Program-made: the position numbers and the translations under genes
The notes under the pieces: generated by a model
What the model was told of the DNA's origin: nothing
The model's input: the letters and a program-made list of their open reading frames with translations, nothing else
The model's database searches: none
Source: Dactylellina haptotyla
Taxonomy: Eukaryota > Ascomycota > Orbiliomycetes > Orbiliales > Orbiliaceae
Direction: 5' to 3'
Assembly (NCBI GenBank): GCA_031310005.1
Contig: CM062380.1
Coordinates: forward strand, 3,038,001-3,102,000
Length of the DNA stretch: 64,000 bases
Shown: positions 28,001 to 38,242 of the stretch, piece by piece
Position numbering within the stretch: the first letter of the stretch is position 1
How the letters are laid out: each line of letters begins with the position of its first letter

Positions 28001-30488
28001 ATCGGGGAAGCGTGTTAAAGCGGTAGTCCCATCCCCAGCCCCGGTAATGGGTGTAAAAACGGTTGTGACAGGCCGATAATCGATAGCCAAGAATGGAGCG
28101 GTTGCATCCGTAGGGGCGATTGTGGTATATGATGGAGTGCTTCCATCGTAAGCACTGTAAGTACTGCTAATTGGTCTGTAGTAAATCTTTGTTATCGCGC
28201 CAGTGGCATCTCGAGGCCAAACTGTCGTGGCGGATGGACTGGATCCGGTAATGGGAACGAATACCGAGGTAACAATCCTGTAATCAAATATCGTGTATCC
28301 ATTAACCCCATCGGTGGGGCTTGAAGTGGACCTGCCCGTCTTAGTCCCAGCTCTTGCCAAGTAAACGGTTGTAACGGATCGATAATCGACGACTGTAAGT
28401 GTTGCACCACTGGCGGGAAGCGTTGTAACTGTCGGGCTGATTCCAACGGCCGGGCTCGTTATGGAAACAATACCTCTCGTGATGTATTGGATGACAGTGA
28501 TGACCCCGCTCGGATCTGTCGGGAGCACTGTCACTGTGGACAGCCCAGACGATGCTTGAGAGGCAACGGTGGTAAACGGACCGGTGATATAGACAACAAC
28601 ACTCTTAGGTCGCGAACCGTCCAGAATGGTTTTGCCGGCGCTATCGATGGGATATTGGGTAATCGAAGAGACTTGACCACCATCGGCCAGGCTTATTAAA
28701 GTCGTGGCTGGTAGTGAAACAAAGGTGCTTACCGTAATTGGCTGGCCGGCTTGATTTGGAAGTATAGTGGTAGCGGAAGCAGGGCCTGTGGCTAGAGCAG
28801 TTTCAGTAGTAAATGGTCCGGTAACAAAGGTGATAATAGTTGCCGGATCAGTGCCATAGACGATATTGCCATTACTATCCGTTGGATAAACCGTTGACTC
28901 CGAAGCGGCGCCAGTGGCTAGGCTAACTTTGGTTGTACGACCGAAGGAGATATAAGTGCTAATCGTGACTGGTTGGCCGGCTTGATTTGGAAGTATAGTG
29001 GTAGCGGAAGCAGGGCCTGTGGCTGGAGCAGTTACAGTAGTGAATGGTCCGGTAACAAAGGTGATAATAGTTGCCGGATCAGTACCATAGACGATACTGC
29101 CATTACCATCCGTTGGATAAACCGTTGACTCCGAAGCGGCGCCAGTGGCTAGGCTAACTTTGGTTGTACGGCTGAAGGAGACGAACTTGCTGATTATAAT
29201 CGGTTGCCCAACCTTTGCAGGGAGTTTGGTTGTGCTGGATGCGGCGCCTGTGGCTGGAGCGGTGACAATCGTATACGGGCCGGTGATATAAGTTACAATA
29301 ATCTTAGGCTTTGAGCCGTCGACAATTGTGTGTCCGCGATTATCTGTGGGATAGATAGTCGAAGCGGACGCGCCGTCTATGGCCAGGCTGATACGCGTGG
29401 ATACTGGCAAAGTGACATACGCGATAACCGTAGCTACCCTACCGCCATTACCTGGTTGGATGGTCGTCTGACGAGGATTAGCATCCACCACGGATGTAAT
29501 GGTTGATGTAGTTGTTGCGCCGCCATTGACATATGTCGTCACAGTCTTTGTGATGGTTTTCGTTGTGGTCTTGTTGATCACACTGGTAGATGATGCAGTT
29601 GTGATATACTTGGTCTTGACGGAATAATTCGTCTTGGTGCGTCTGATTGTCTGCGTGGTGTATTTTGTCGTCTTCGCCGTTGCAATGGTCTTGGTGATGA
29701 TGTACTTTTGGGTGGACCACTTTTGGGCAAATGCCGTTGGGACGTTGACTGTTTCGGTCTTGCACTGGGCGGTCTTGGTGCTGAGATGGGTTTCGGTCGC
29801 GAAACAGGCTAAACCAGATACAAAATGCAACAAACAACACGGTCAGCAGCTATCCATTTGCACCTCTCTAAATTGATTGCGAGATTGAATCAGGTATTAC
29901 TTACAGCAAGATTTTGGTATGCTCCCGTACCCATGCGGTATACGCCTAAGATGTTGGTTTCCAGCAAAAGGTGATCCAATGATGGTTTTGGTTTCAGTGA
30001 TGGTTTTGGTCTTTGTGTGCCACCTGATACAATCCACATGATTATTTTATTAGCTACCGCTTCCACTAAGTTTGCGCATCGCTATCATGCGAAGGTGCAT
30101 AGACCTACCTTGTACTTTTAGCAAGGCGTGCCTTGAGAATAGTTTGTGTCGCCCAGTGAGTTTTACTAGCCCATTTGGTAACAGTTTTCCGAGGCAGTGT
30201 GATGACACTGCAAGACGTATGAACAGTCTTGGTGGAAGTAGACGTTGCAATGTAAGTACACGTCGATTTACCTTTCTTAACGTAACTAGTTGCCGTAGGA
30301 GCAGACTTGGTTACAACATTGGTACACGTTGACAATTGGATGCCCTCATTTTTGAAGTATTGCGAGCAAGATGCGGAGGATCGGTTGGCATTGTAACCAT
30401 TGCAACTTGCCGGAGCTTGCTTACAAGTACTTGCAACTACAGTGCCGGCAAGAAGTACCGCATGTAAAAAGGGTTTAAGAAACCGCAT
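22037..30488 (-). CDS. Giant secreted GLEYA-domain adhesin with Thr/Ser-rich tandem repeats
   Basis: Predicted cell-surface or secreted adhesin of 2756 residues. Exons are 30488-30109, 30023-29905 and 29808-22037, with matching phases (donors GTAGGT and GTAAGT). It starts with a signal peptide (MRFLKPFLHAVLLAGTVVAS), then a Cys-bearing segment (about residues 21-100) and a Lys/Thr-alternating stretch (TKTIATAKTTKYTTQTIRRT). Over 2300 residues of beta-strand-like repeats follow, in four families: ITGPFTTV..ATGPASATTILP (77-residue period), VIEFRPV..SSYSG..ASQTTITP, ITFA..TTTVTSLAGSGGPSATTIFP (36-37 residues), and TVIPYRPVVTG..TSTIIP. The C-terminal about 200 residues (22037-22630) are a GLEYA/PA14-like lectin domain: CNNAGWDISLFQGD, WGYNPYGFVFPLNVWNYRMMF, APVTANYTFIADGSDQLAYGW. 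No GPI-anchor signal is evident, so wall attachment is unclear. Related GLEYA proteins bind host or substrate glycans; the ligand here is unknown. The strand has no stop over 7.7 kb. Confidence 0.92.
23896..24229 (-). repeat. 111-bp tandem repeat, three near-identical copies inside the adhesin
   Basis: The block beginning cgtagctggcagagagggg occurs at about 23897, 24008 and 24119. Successive copies differ at only a few bases. The unit encodes 37 residues of the GSGGPSATTIFPANPSLPA type. Confidence 0.85.
24451..25140 (-). repeat. Larger duplicated repeat block inside the adhesin
   Basis: A segment of about 178 bp at 24451-24628 recurs almost unchanged at 24793-24970 (offset 342 bp, 114 codons). 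Part of it recurs again from 25012 (offset 219 bp, 73 codons). The offsets are multiples of three, so the frame is kept. Confidence 0.75.
25461..25778 (-). repeat. 159-bp tandem duplication inside the adhesin
   Basis: The sequence starting gcaaaagtgataacagttgc at 25461 is repeated from 25620 with almost no differences (53-codon period). Another diverged copy starts near 25105. This looks like a very recent in-frame duplication. Confidence 0.85.
26390..28090 (-). repeat. Diverged FRPV/DLRPV repeat array of the adhesin
   Basis: About a dozen diverged units of roughly 70 residues alternate two half-units. One has the form ISVIEFRPVTKLTSSYSG, the other TYTVIDLRPVITVLSPVTG, each followed by a Thr-rich ATTxxP strand. 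Copies are much less alike than those at 23.9-25.8 kb, so this part is older. Confidence 0.75.
28744..29205 (-). repeat. 231-bp tandem duplication inside the adhesin
   Basis: The block starting ggccggcttgatttggaagt at 28744 recurs at 28975 with a small number of substitutions. The unit is 77 codons and contains the ITFVTGPFTT and SLATGAASESTVYPTD motifs. Confidence 0.85.
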
Positions 30489-31882
30489 GTTGCGGTATCA
30501 GGTTTATAATTATGAACCTCAAGTTTGGCCGTGTGGAGAATACTTACCTTTCTAGATCAAAGGCTACCTTTTACTGAGAACAACCTCCTTGCTGAGAAAC
30601 CTTTGGCACTATGTTATTACTTTGGTAAGCACTGTTAGATTGATGACCTGGGAGTAAAAGAAGGAGATTATGTCCAGGAATGCAGTATCTTTATACTCTT
30701 CTATCATCCGAAGCGTGGTCGTTCCCTTACTTGAGAGCATCACGAGCCAAGAAGCAGAAATGCACGATCCAAAAGCATATCAATAGAGCGAAAAGTTTTT
30801 CTCGTTCTTTACTAGCACCGAAAACTCAAGTGCTGCCCAGCCCAGCTCTACAATAAATATCGAGCCCCAGAACGGAGCGCCGCAGGGTCGAGGATTTGCC
30901 CCTTGTTTGTTATCAATCCAGTCATAGAGCAAAGGTTGATTGTTATTCCACAAACACTGGTTGGGTCTAGATCTTCCCAACCACATCGAAATTGTACCAA
31001 AATAACCATCTTATGGGATCTATACTAGTTAGAAGTTGGGGCATCCAAGCGACATTGAGTTTCAACCTTATCCAAGTGGGGTATATTATAGTGGCTGCTG
31101 GAAACTACTATCTCAAGCTACTTGATATTCGCTTTCCAGAGATAGGTCAAAAGGACGGTTACCTGGCCTTCAAGACAAGAGATAGGTATACAAAGTTTTG
31201 ATTTATCTCCACTTTCAATCGGTTCGGTGACGGACATTCCGATCTCATAGGGTTTCCAGCCAACCGGTGCTGACTCTTTTGATTATGGAAGCCTCAAATT
31301 AGTTTCGTACAAAGAGCATGTAATAATCTAAAGGCTAACCTTGTTATAGTAAAAGGTTCTTAGTTTATCGGAAAGCTAAATCTCGACCCGGGCCGTTCCT
31401 CGTGTATGTCTATATATTCCGCCTCTGTCACGAAGCCGTTTCGCATCGGATATTCGGAGGGAGACAATTTCTCGACAGACTTTTAAACTCTCGGCAATCA
31501 AAGTCAAGTATCATAACTATGGATTCTAGCCTACTATTCCCTTTGAAAGAAGTGTGCAGTTGAAGTTACACTCTTTGTGATATTTGTATCAGTTACTGTC
31601 GGAATAAACGTACAGGTAGCAAAGAATGAGGGAGATGATATCAGAAGCCTAATCAAGACGAAGATATTTTCCCGTAAATGAGAAGCTCTGCACTAAAAGG
31701 TAGTCTAGTACTTTTTAGAAAGAGGCTCTTAAACTTGACAATACCGGTACCAGCCTCTAGAATCACAAAAGCCTAGATCCCGGGTATAATACCCTTGTTG
31801 GAACGTCAGGCTTTCTTTGCTATGTGAAAAAGTCAGTTGTTGATAACAGTTGCAGGTCTGGCCCAAAACACAACCAATCCCG
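30489..31882. other. Adhesin upstream region, no gene seen
   Basis: Should contain the adhesin promoter. Only short open frames without domains occur, so none is called. Confidence 0.5.
30689..30695 (-). promoter_or_regulatory. Candidate TATA box of the adhesin gene
   Basis: TATAAAG on the minus strand, about 200 nt upstream of the adhesin ATG at 30488. Its position suits a fungal core promoter; transcription from it is inferred only. Confidence 0.4.
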
Positions 31883-32284
31883 CTAGTTTCTATTTCGTGG
31901 CGGATTCCCAGAGAAACGGCACCTCACTTTGATATCCCTTAAGATGGCAGTTTCGAAATTCGATAACTTATTCCGATATTCGTTATCCATCCATCGATGG
32001 ATGGCTGTCTTGCCACCGCGGTGGATTAATGAGTGGATATGAGTTACTAGATCTCGGAGAAATAGACCCGCTGCATCTGCATTTCCAAACGCTAGCGCCA
32101 TTTTAACGTAGTAATTGCCAAATGCATTTAAATGCCCCGCCAACTTTGTGAAGTGACGCCTCGTCCGCATACAAGCGCAAGTGCCATTGCTAAGGGAAAC
32201 CCGCCCTGCTGGTACCATATGCCCGAAAATTTGTATCCTGTACCTGAAGTCCATAGGCCAGCGGAAGATTGTATCACGTTGCAC
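31883..32284 (-). CDS. Uncharacterised 133-residue open frame
   Basis: An ATG-to-stop frame of 133 residues (begins MQRDTIFRWPMDFRYRIQIF, ends NPPRNRN). It has a moderately protein-like middle (KMALAFGNADAAGLFLRDLV) and an Arg/Lys-rich C-terminus. I recognise no domain, signal peptide or membrane segment. It stands alone in a relic-rich stretch and could be chance or a gene remnant. Confidence 0.2.
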   Translation of the reverse strand: MQRDTIFRWPMDFRYRIQIFGHMVPAGRVSLSNGTCACMRTRRHFTKLAGHLNAFGNYYVKMALAFGNADAAGLFLRDLVTHIHSLIHRGGKTAIHRWMDNEYRNKLSNFETAILRDIKVRCRFSGNPPRNRN

Positions 32285-33589
32285 TAGCTCGGCTTTGGTT
32301 TGCCTCTCGCGTTCAGTTCTCGGTAAAGGAAACTCATGAGCTGAAGCTCAATAAGGAAGTCGTTCGCTAACTTTAAACTGTGGGTTAGGAAATTTAGTTT
32401 CTCGGTTTAGAGTTTAATTTTAATTCAAAGGGACGTGCATCCGAATTCACAATATGCTGTCTACTTTTCCGCAAATAACTTGAAAATTGGGGTGGTCAGT
32501 GCTCCGCGTTGTTTTATAGGTGTATACCAGCACTCGCTTCTATCGCGGGATGTAAGTGTAAAAAATGAGAATGGCACCGAAGCATTTTAGTTGTAAGTTG
32601 CCATTCAAACAACCTTCCCGGTTCTGCCGATTTGACTTTATAACACTATGCATCCATATGCAACGAAGATTACTGCTGCGCTTTTGTGCTGCCTTGGGAT
32701 TCAACACCAATATACTGTCTTGTTAACTCAAAAAAACTCCTATCACGATGTTTTTGTTTTGGGCAAACAATCACTGTAAAGTCTGAGATAACACAATACG
32801 ATAGGCTGGTTCTGCATTCTTGATTCAATCAATACTAAATTGTTTATGGCACGGTTCTTAGAATCACAGCCAGCGTTTCTGCAAGTCCCGCATTTTTTTG
32901 GGAGTGGTCCGAAGTTATCGGGTAGGTCGCGCAGAGTGGCCATTTTCTGTGATCCTTGGCATACAAGTTTCTGTCTTCCTAAGTCTGTGAATCCAGGGCG
33001 TCTACCATATCCTCATCGAACTTAGATGGTGGAGGATACTCCTCACTATTGCTATTATCATTCAGGGCTATCCGATACACACCCGCAAACACATGCGTCT
33101 CTGTTGACGATCTTCACTTTTGTTATCTAGCCCTCTACCGAAACTTTATGAAGCATGATAAAGCACTCCTTCCATTTTGGTGAATTAGTGGAGTTAGAAA
33201 TAGTATTTTAGCACTTGGCTGGAGCTGTTTTTAGTGTACACCTAGTTTTGGCGTGCGTATTGTGGGTGCGTGGGTAGGAGGCACGGCTGCAGTGAATTTG
33301 TACAGCCCCGTCCTTGAGGGTGGATGCAGAATCACAGGGAATTTTGTCCGTTAACAAAATTTTCAAATATTTGTAAATCTCAGCATATAAAGCGAATGTT
33401 TTGATCAGGTATTGAACGTTTTTTTATTTTCTCGATTTTTTTTGGTAAACTAGTGTTAGCAATTAGGCGATCCAGTAACTGCCATCTACCATAAAATCAA
33501 AATAAAGCTGCCTCCTACTACCACAAATATAACCTCACCACTCGATAGCCCAAGCAGTTTAGAACACTGCACCTTTATAAAGGGGCAAG

Positions 33590-34020
33590 AGGGGCAACCG
33601 AAGCTTGTTTCTGATCCTGATGAACAAAATGGATCAAAAGTATTGGAGATTCTGGATTCGGGAAATTTGGATGAGATTATCAGTACCTTAGTACAATTTT
33701 ATAATATGGGCATGGGAGATCCAAACATATTCGATTACCTAGAAAAATGTTTGAGGAATTTTTCGAAAGAATTGGTTCTATGGATGATATCAATAACACT
33801 ATCAATTTTGTAAAAAAGGTAGTTAACTTTATTGTTAAAAACAACCCTAATCGTGGAAATTATTTAAATAACTTTGGGATCATACTCGGGGAACAATTCG
33901 GTAGAACAAAGTCGATGGAAGATCTTAACTGTGCTATTGAGATTACAAAAATGGCGATTGAAGCCACAGCAAATGACCAGCTCATGCAAGCCAATTGTTT
34001 AACGAACCTTGGCCTGGCTT
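33590..34020 (+). pseudogene. Relic of a TPR-containing (NLR/CHAT-type) protein
   Basis: The frame at 33747-34019 carries two TPR-like units of the kind found in large fungal TPR-NB-ARC/CHAT proteins: FFERIGSMDDINNTINFVKK, and YLNNFGIILGEQFGRTKSMED followed by LNCAIEITKMAIEATANDQ. Protein-like sequence just upstream (about 33600-33745, VLEILDSGNLDEIISTLVQF) is in a different frame, and the match stops after CLTNLGLA. No NB-ARC, NACHT or CHAT region remains nearby. It is best read as a truncated, frame-broken fragment of a once larger gene. Confidence 0.55.
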
Positions 34021-34216
34021 AACCCGATGCGAGGTCACAAGGGCGGTCACTCAGTTCAATCGGAGATCGAACCCACCTTTCCCAAACCTTAAACATTCGG
34101 ATCTTATCCGCCTCACCGGTCCTTGCAATCCCAGCCAAACTCCAGACCGCAATTTACTAACCGGGTTCTTCCATAAACTGTACAAAAAATATATCATCCT
34201 CTTGCATAAAAATAAG

Positions 34217-34306
34217 TAGGGGTTGCCGGTGGGCTCTGTGGGCCATGGGGCGGGTTTTATATACTGGCACCCGCGGGTATTCCATTTCTTGGTGGGTAAC
34301 CCCTAA
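34217..34306. mobile_element. Possible MITE-like element with short terminal inverted repeats
   Basis: The ends read AGGGGTTGCC and, inverted, AGGGGTTACC, matching at 9 of 10 positions over a span of about 90 bp. The interior holds inverted GCGGGT/ACCCGC words. No clear target-site duplication was found, so this is tentative. Confidence 0.3.
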
Positions 34307-35200
34307 TTTGTGTACCCAATACTGAAATTGATACGCGATTGATAAATTGATATCCTAGATCAGTTCTAGTCTGCAAAGTCCATTTTATATATGCTGAAAT
34401 AGAACAGCCTTGGAGGAGCTGAGGGCGCAACGGAATATTGAAGGCTGAGCGCCAATATTAGCAGCCTCGCGCAAGTTCGCTCGTTGTATTTCCCCGCTCC
34501 ATAGGCTTTCGCCTACAAAATAAAGCCAACGAACTTAGACGATAATCGAGGAAATCCATAGTTAATCGTTAATTCCAAATGAAAGCAGTCTCGAACCGAA
34601 ACACGATGTTGCAAATTTTGGTTTGGTTCCGAGACTGAAATGAAAGTTCATGAACCTTAGTCTCTCCTTGCACTCATGGTTATCACCATTCGGTAGTCAT
34701 GTTGCCCTTAAGCATCCGTTCGTTGGACAACACCACCCCGTAAGTTCCTACGGTATCGCCACCTTCCTATGGCCAAGCCTAGCAACTGCGATACCGCGTA
34801 TACCGATATATGCCGCGATATGTCGATATGCACTACAAATGGTGGGCGGAAACCCTAATTAACCCTCTTCAGACTCGTCCTAGCTTCCAGACACGCTAGA
34901 ACCTGTTTCCCGAGGCCATCTCAGCCAAGGATTAGGTGGCGCTTTTACGGTACCTGTACCTCCAGCGGAAACCATCAATATTGTGACTTGGTTTGAGTGT
35001 GTTGGGCTGTTGTTCAGACCCCTGTTTCGCTAGATCAACAGGGGCATTCCACCTCTATTCATTCGATTCGATTCCCTTGCGCGCATTTATATTGCACCCC
35101 AAATGTGATATCACAAGTCCTCTTTAACCTCCTCAGATACATGGGTCCGCGATATATTAGCTAGCAAGTTGTACCATGCTCCATATTACGGGATTGGATT
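34307..35200. other. Upstream region of the aminopeptidase gene
   Basis: No gene was supported. An upstream exon with a signal peptide for the downstream peptidase was looked for and not found, though a short one could be missed. Confidence 0.4.
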
Positions 35201-36452
35201 ATGCCTCCAACAGATCCGTGCCATCCTAACCCGTTATTCCCATCTACCGCTAAATTCACCGAGCAAACGCATAATATCACGGCTAGCCTCGCCGATTCAG
35301 CGCTCCAAGATGACCTGAAAGCATTGACATCCTTTCATACGCGCCACTATCGCACCAGTTCTGGCAGAGATGCCGCATTATGGATTCAGAAAAGGTTGAA
35401 GTCCGTTTTGAGCGGCGCTACAAACACGACAGTAGAGCTATTCCAGCATGGATGGAAACAACCCTCAGTTATCGCCCGGATACCTGGGGTGTCGAATACA
35501 GTACGTAGTCACTCGATGGATATATATCAAATAATAGCATTTAGTAACTATATACCATCGATATCTATAGACGGTAATCCTTGGTGCCCACATCGACTCC
35601 GTCAATATGTATCTTCCGTTCTTCCTAGCAGCGCCAGGCGCTAACGATGATGCGTGTGGTGTCGTTGCACTATTATCCGTATTCGACGCTCTATCCAAAT
35701 CACCATTCTCACCTACCAATACAATCGAATTGCAATTTTATGCAGCAGAGGAAGCCGGATTTTGGGGATCAGCAGAGGTTCTATCCAGTTACAATAACGC
35801 CCACCGGGACGTCCACTCAGTCCTCCAATTCGATATGATTGGAAGGATGGCATCGAAAGAAAAGCCTGCTGTAGGGATAGTAATAGACTACCTTCCCGCT
35901 TCCTTCAAGAAATACCTAAAACTCCTCGTATCGACCTACCTCGACATTCCGGCTGTCGACACAGCGTGTGGATACGCATGTAGTGATCATGCGTCAGCTA
36001 TCCGATACGGATACGCAGGCGGATTAGTCACCGCCGGCAGGCTGGAAGTATCGGCCGCAGAAGATGTATCTCACACCGGCAGCGATACAATGGAGAAGAT
36101 CTATATAGACCACGTGATGGAATTCACAAAATTGGGGGTCGCGTACGCATATGAACTTGGTTTTGCGGATTTGGGCGCTAGCGCTGGTGGTGGTGGCACA
36201 GGAATGAGAGGGTATACCTGTGACCTAGGATATCCGGATGGATGGCTAGGAAATGTGAGACGCTTTGCAGCAGCAAGGGCCACTGATCCGTTGGGATTTG
36301 CACTGTGGTTCTTAGCTGTGGTGATCCTGCTCGCGCTCGCGCGGCCGTGGGAAGAAGTACCTTGCCTCATGAGGATGGGAAGGAGAGTTAAGAGGGTATT
36401 CAGAAGAGGCAGCAGGACTCTGTATACTAAAGTCTCTGCGCGTGATGATTAA
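35201..36452 (+). CDS. M28-family zinc aminopeptidase (leucine aminopeptidase Lap-like) with C-terminal TM segment
   Basis: Zinc-dependent exopeptidase of the M28 family, nearest to fungal secreted/vacuolar leucine aminopeptidases. Exon 1 is 35201-35500 and exon 2 is 35571-36452 (phase 0, donor GTACGT, 70-bp intron); the product is 393 residues. The metal and catalytic pattern is present: GAHIDS, PGANDDACG, FYAAEEAG (catalytic Glu pair), LQFDMIG and DVSHTGSDTM (last His ligand). The paired CGYACSDHASA motif is typical of these enzymes. Unusual features are the lack of a visible signal peptide (it begins MPPTDPCHPNPLFP) and an extension after the catalytic domain with a hydrophobic helix (FALWFLAVVILLALA) and a basic tail. 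Either a 5' exon is missing from this model or the protein is anchored at its C-terminus. Confidence 0.88.
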
Positions 36453-36977
36453 CATATACAAGCTTTTACATTCTTGGCCATTGAGTCAGTATTCATGAGC
36501 CTGTCTGACTTTAAGAATTCTAGAACGATACAACGAGCATGCTAGTGAAAGTTATGCGCTATATCAATCAAGGATGACGGCAACACCGGGGAAACTTTTA
36601 GGCATAGCAGCCCGAAAAAGAATAAGCTCGAATTTCTATCTTGGCTTCTTATTGGATATGCTCGAATAGATATAATTATGCCCAGATGTTGTCAACGTAG
36701 GCCAAACTGACTCCGATTCCGTAACTGACGCCATTTGAAGCGATACCTTGTATCGGAACCTTTGATGCTTCTAGTAACCCTATAAATGATTTTAAAGGCT
36801 CATATAATGCAATTTCAGCGTTGGCTCACACAATTCTTCTAACCCAGATTTGCATCTGTTCTCCAGCTGCAGTACTCTAGAATGTGGGTTGTTGAGGCCG
36901 TTAAGATGCTGATAAAGGGCATATTGTCTCATGCCGATGTTTTAACCGCCGACTCCGCTTCGATATCCCGAATCCTA
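36453..36977. other. Convergent 3' flanks
   Basis: Short intergenic region between the convergent peptidase and RRM genes. Nothing else was seen. Confidence 0.5.
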
Positions 36978-37520
36978 TCACCTCTTCGGTTTTGGCCCTG
37001 CAACATCCAATCCTTCAAGGCCCTCCATAGGGTCGAGTCCATTGGCCCCAGCAGCAGCTTGTTCTACCGCCTTCTTGTCCTCCTCATCAACTTCATACTT
37101 CTTCAGCCATCCTTCCTGTTCCCACACTGCGACCCTGCTTCCCAGCCCTTCATTCCTACCACCAGCACCATCTCGCCCGCCCAAATTCTTGGCTTGTGTG
37201 ACCTTAATCACCTTGCCATACAGCTCCGCCTGATCAAAGTTGTCAATCGCCGCGGCAGCATCCTCCGGTGTCGAAAACTCGACGTATCCAAATCCTCTCG
37301 CTTGCGTCGTAGATTTATCGGTGGGCAGGTTGACGTCAACAATCTCGCCGAAGGGTAGGAAGAATGAGTAGAGTGTGTCACTGGTTGTGGCGGGATCTAG
37401 GCCAGCTGCTCATTCATCGATGGTGAGAAGGTCAGCAGTTGATTCGCGCGGAGATATGGAGATGCTCGGAAGTTACATACTTACGTAGATGGTACTCTTC
37501 ACTCTCGTTTCGTCAGACAT
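36978..37520 (-). CDS. Small RRM RNA-binding protein (PPIE/Cyp33-type RRM)
   Basis: A 155-residue protein with one RNA-recognition motif. Exons are 37520-37481 and 37405-36978. Using donor GTATGT and acceptor CAG, the junction reads IYVTGLDPATTSD, which is a proper RNP2; a second donor, GTAAGT, lies 4 nt upstream but puts the frame wrong. RNP1 is RGFGYVEF. The domain ends at LYGKVIKVTQAKN. The C-terminal part (GGRDGAGGRNEG, then VWEQEGWLKKYEVDEEDKKA) is Gly- and Glu/Lys-rich and disordered. The RRM resembles that of cyclophilin E, which is linked to spliceosomes, but no cyclophilin domain is present. Similar short proteins are common in Pezizomycotina; the role is presumed to be in mRNA processing. 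Confidence 0.88.
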
Positions 37521-38242
37521 CTTCGCAACTCTTCGGAGCAAGGTGCTGCAGATGCTCTTGTCAGGGTTAGAGATGGTGGCGAGGAATGGCGATTTTTCGC
37601 GTAGTACATTTTGACAAGGGTCTGCATTTGGTAGGAAGACAAGCCTCAGCCACAGGCCAACACATTTTTGAGACCACTCATCATTTGTCCCTTCCCCAGA
37701 CCGGTCGACTTACGCCGACGCAAGGTAATTGAGATATCAGAACCTGGTTTCTGGGGGCAAACCCATACCCACTCAGAGTTGACCGAAAAGGCCTCAGAGT
37801 GCGAAACGAGCCGGAAGACTGCCTAAAACATTCTATCTCATCCTTCCTTCTGTTGTCATACGCAATTAATTACTTATTCAGGGGGTTTTAACAAATCTAG
37901 AATCAATTCATTAGAAATTAATCGTAACCATGCATGTCTATTAACTGACTATTTGGACACTCAGAAGAGATCAATACGCTCCTTAGATACATGAAAGAGA
38001 TTCTAGAACAGAGGGAAACGGAAGCAGAGATATCTGTTTGAAAGAGCAACTTTTCGTAGTAGCCTTACTACTGAGCCTATTGCAACAATTGAAACCACCC
38101 AAAAATACAAATGAGCCGACAAATGAAATCGTGAGACGAAATCTTATAGAAATATACAATTTTGAAGGGCTGTCCTATCGTTTCGGGAAACCAGCCGTGC
38201 GATAAGAGATCAATAAACGGCACCGCAGCACCAAACCTAAAG
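37521..38242. other. Intergenic region
   Basis: Holds the RRM gene promoter and the 3' flank of the oxoamine synthase gene. No other feature was supported. Confidence 0.5.
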
